From NCBI GenBank assembly GCA_946538445.1, contig CAMNGO010000103.1, positions 1-7,243 on the forward strand: DNA of 7,243 nucleotides. Direction: 5' to 3'. The notes beneath the pieces are model-generated. The model had not been told where the DNA came from, made no database searches, and saw only the letters and a program-made list of their open reading frames with translations. Position 1 is the first letter of the stretch. Every line of letters begins with the position of its first letter. The stretch is from an uncultured Lachnospiraceae bacterium. Lineage in GTDB: Bacteria > Bacillota > Clostridia > Lachnospirales > Lachnospiraceae. A program made the translations under genes and the position numbers. Below, piece by piece: positions 6,908 to 7,243 of this stretch.

Positions 6908-7243
6908 TCAGCTAAGGTTCAGCACCTGATCAAATACATCCCCTGATTCCGCGATCTTGCTTTCTCCACCTATGGTGCAGATGGCATGATCATCCACCAT
7001 GGATGCCACATATTCTGCCAGAGCACGGATGTCGTCCTGGGTCGTACTGAGGATCTGTTCCCTCTCCTTTTTCAGGGCTTCGATCAGCATGCCGGACTGG
7101 TAGGCGTAGAAGGACCGGTCACCAAGAGCCGCAGGGCCCATTGGCTGGTCGATGGCGCTGATGGTTCCGATGATATATTTTCTCATATCCCGGTCTCCTA
7201 CCTCGAATTCTCTGATATAATCCGCTGCCTTGCGGTAGACCTC
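6908..7243 (-). CDS. M16 (insulinase / presequence-protease-like) peptidase, C-terminal part
   Basis: Seen: 111 codons open from the right window edge to the TGA at 6908. An internal ATG at 7186 is not the start, because the frame continues upstream with EVYRKAADYIREFEVGDRDM. The segment KYIIGTISAIDQPMGPAALG, then a long helical stretch ending KKEREQILSTTQDDIRALA, then a short final strand (AICTIGGESKIAE), resembles the last domain of M16C zinc metallopeptidases such as PreP/Cym1 and clostridial HypA. Those proteins are about 970 residues, so roughly the last ninth is visible. The HxxEH zinc site lies outside the window, so catalytic competence cannot be judged. The family degrades peptides inside a closed chamber. 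It ends 17 nt before the preferred era start with no terminator, suggesting co-transcription with era and recO. Confidence 0.85.
   Translation of the reverse strand, partial: EVYRKAADYIREFEVGDRDMRKYIIGTISAIDQPMGPAALGDRSFYAYQSGMLIEALKKEREQILSTTQDDIRALAEYVASMVDDHAICTIGGESKIAESGDVFDQVLNLS

Noticed and set aside
1..7243. CRISPR array, tRNA or rRNA genes, insertion sequences, prophage genes, or a novel defence-type system
   Set aside because: No spaced direct repeats, cloverleaf-like sequences, transposase-like frames or phage-like genes were seen. Coding density and gene types are those of a housekeeping region.

Overview
The window reads as ordinary core-genome DNA of a low- to mid-GC Firmicute, most likely a Lachnospiraceae-type Clostridium relative. 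The basis is the set of protein types: a single-chain (alpha2) glycyl-tRNA synthetase, a type III glutamine synthetase, a presequence-protease-like M16 peptidase next to era, and clostridial-looking FolC, Era and RecO. This is judged by eye and was not searched against a database. Every supported gene is on the minus strand, so transcription runs from high to low coordinates.

In transcription order, the right end holds the C-terminal part of an M16 (insulinase/PreP-like) peptidase (6908-7243). It is followed closely by era (ribosome-assembly GTPase) and recO (recombination mediator), forming a compact three-gene cluster. A 78-nt gap carries a good sigma-A-type promoter (TTGAAA, 17 nt, TAGAAT) for glyQS, which ends in an intrinsic terminator at 3702-3741. 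Immediately after the terminator's T-tract lies an extended -10 promoter that drives the 701-residue type III glutamine synthetase (glnN). After another 78-nt gap, filled mainly by a near-perfect 30-nt inverted repeat, come folC and the first 60 codons of folP. The folP start overlaps the folC end by 26 nt.

The genes fall into three functional blocks: a peptidase-era-recO housekeeping block, translation and nitrogen assimilation (glyQS, glnN), each with its own promoter, and folate biosynthesis (folC, folP). There are no gene-free stretches over 300 bases, and no tRNA, rRNA, CRISPR array, recognisable insertion sequence or prophage material.

I found no undescribed system. The points most worth a second look are small. 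The folP reading frame loses the dihydropteroate synthase consensus in the last ~32 bases at the left edge. The inverted repeat between glnN and folC lacks a clear U-tract. The longest open start codons for era and recO are probably not the true ones. The glyQS leader is too short for a T-box.
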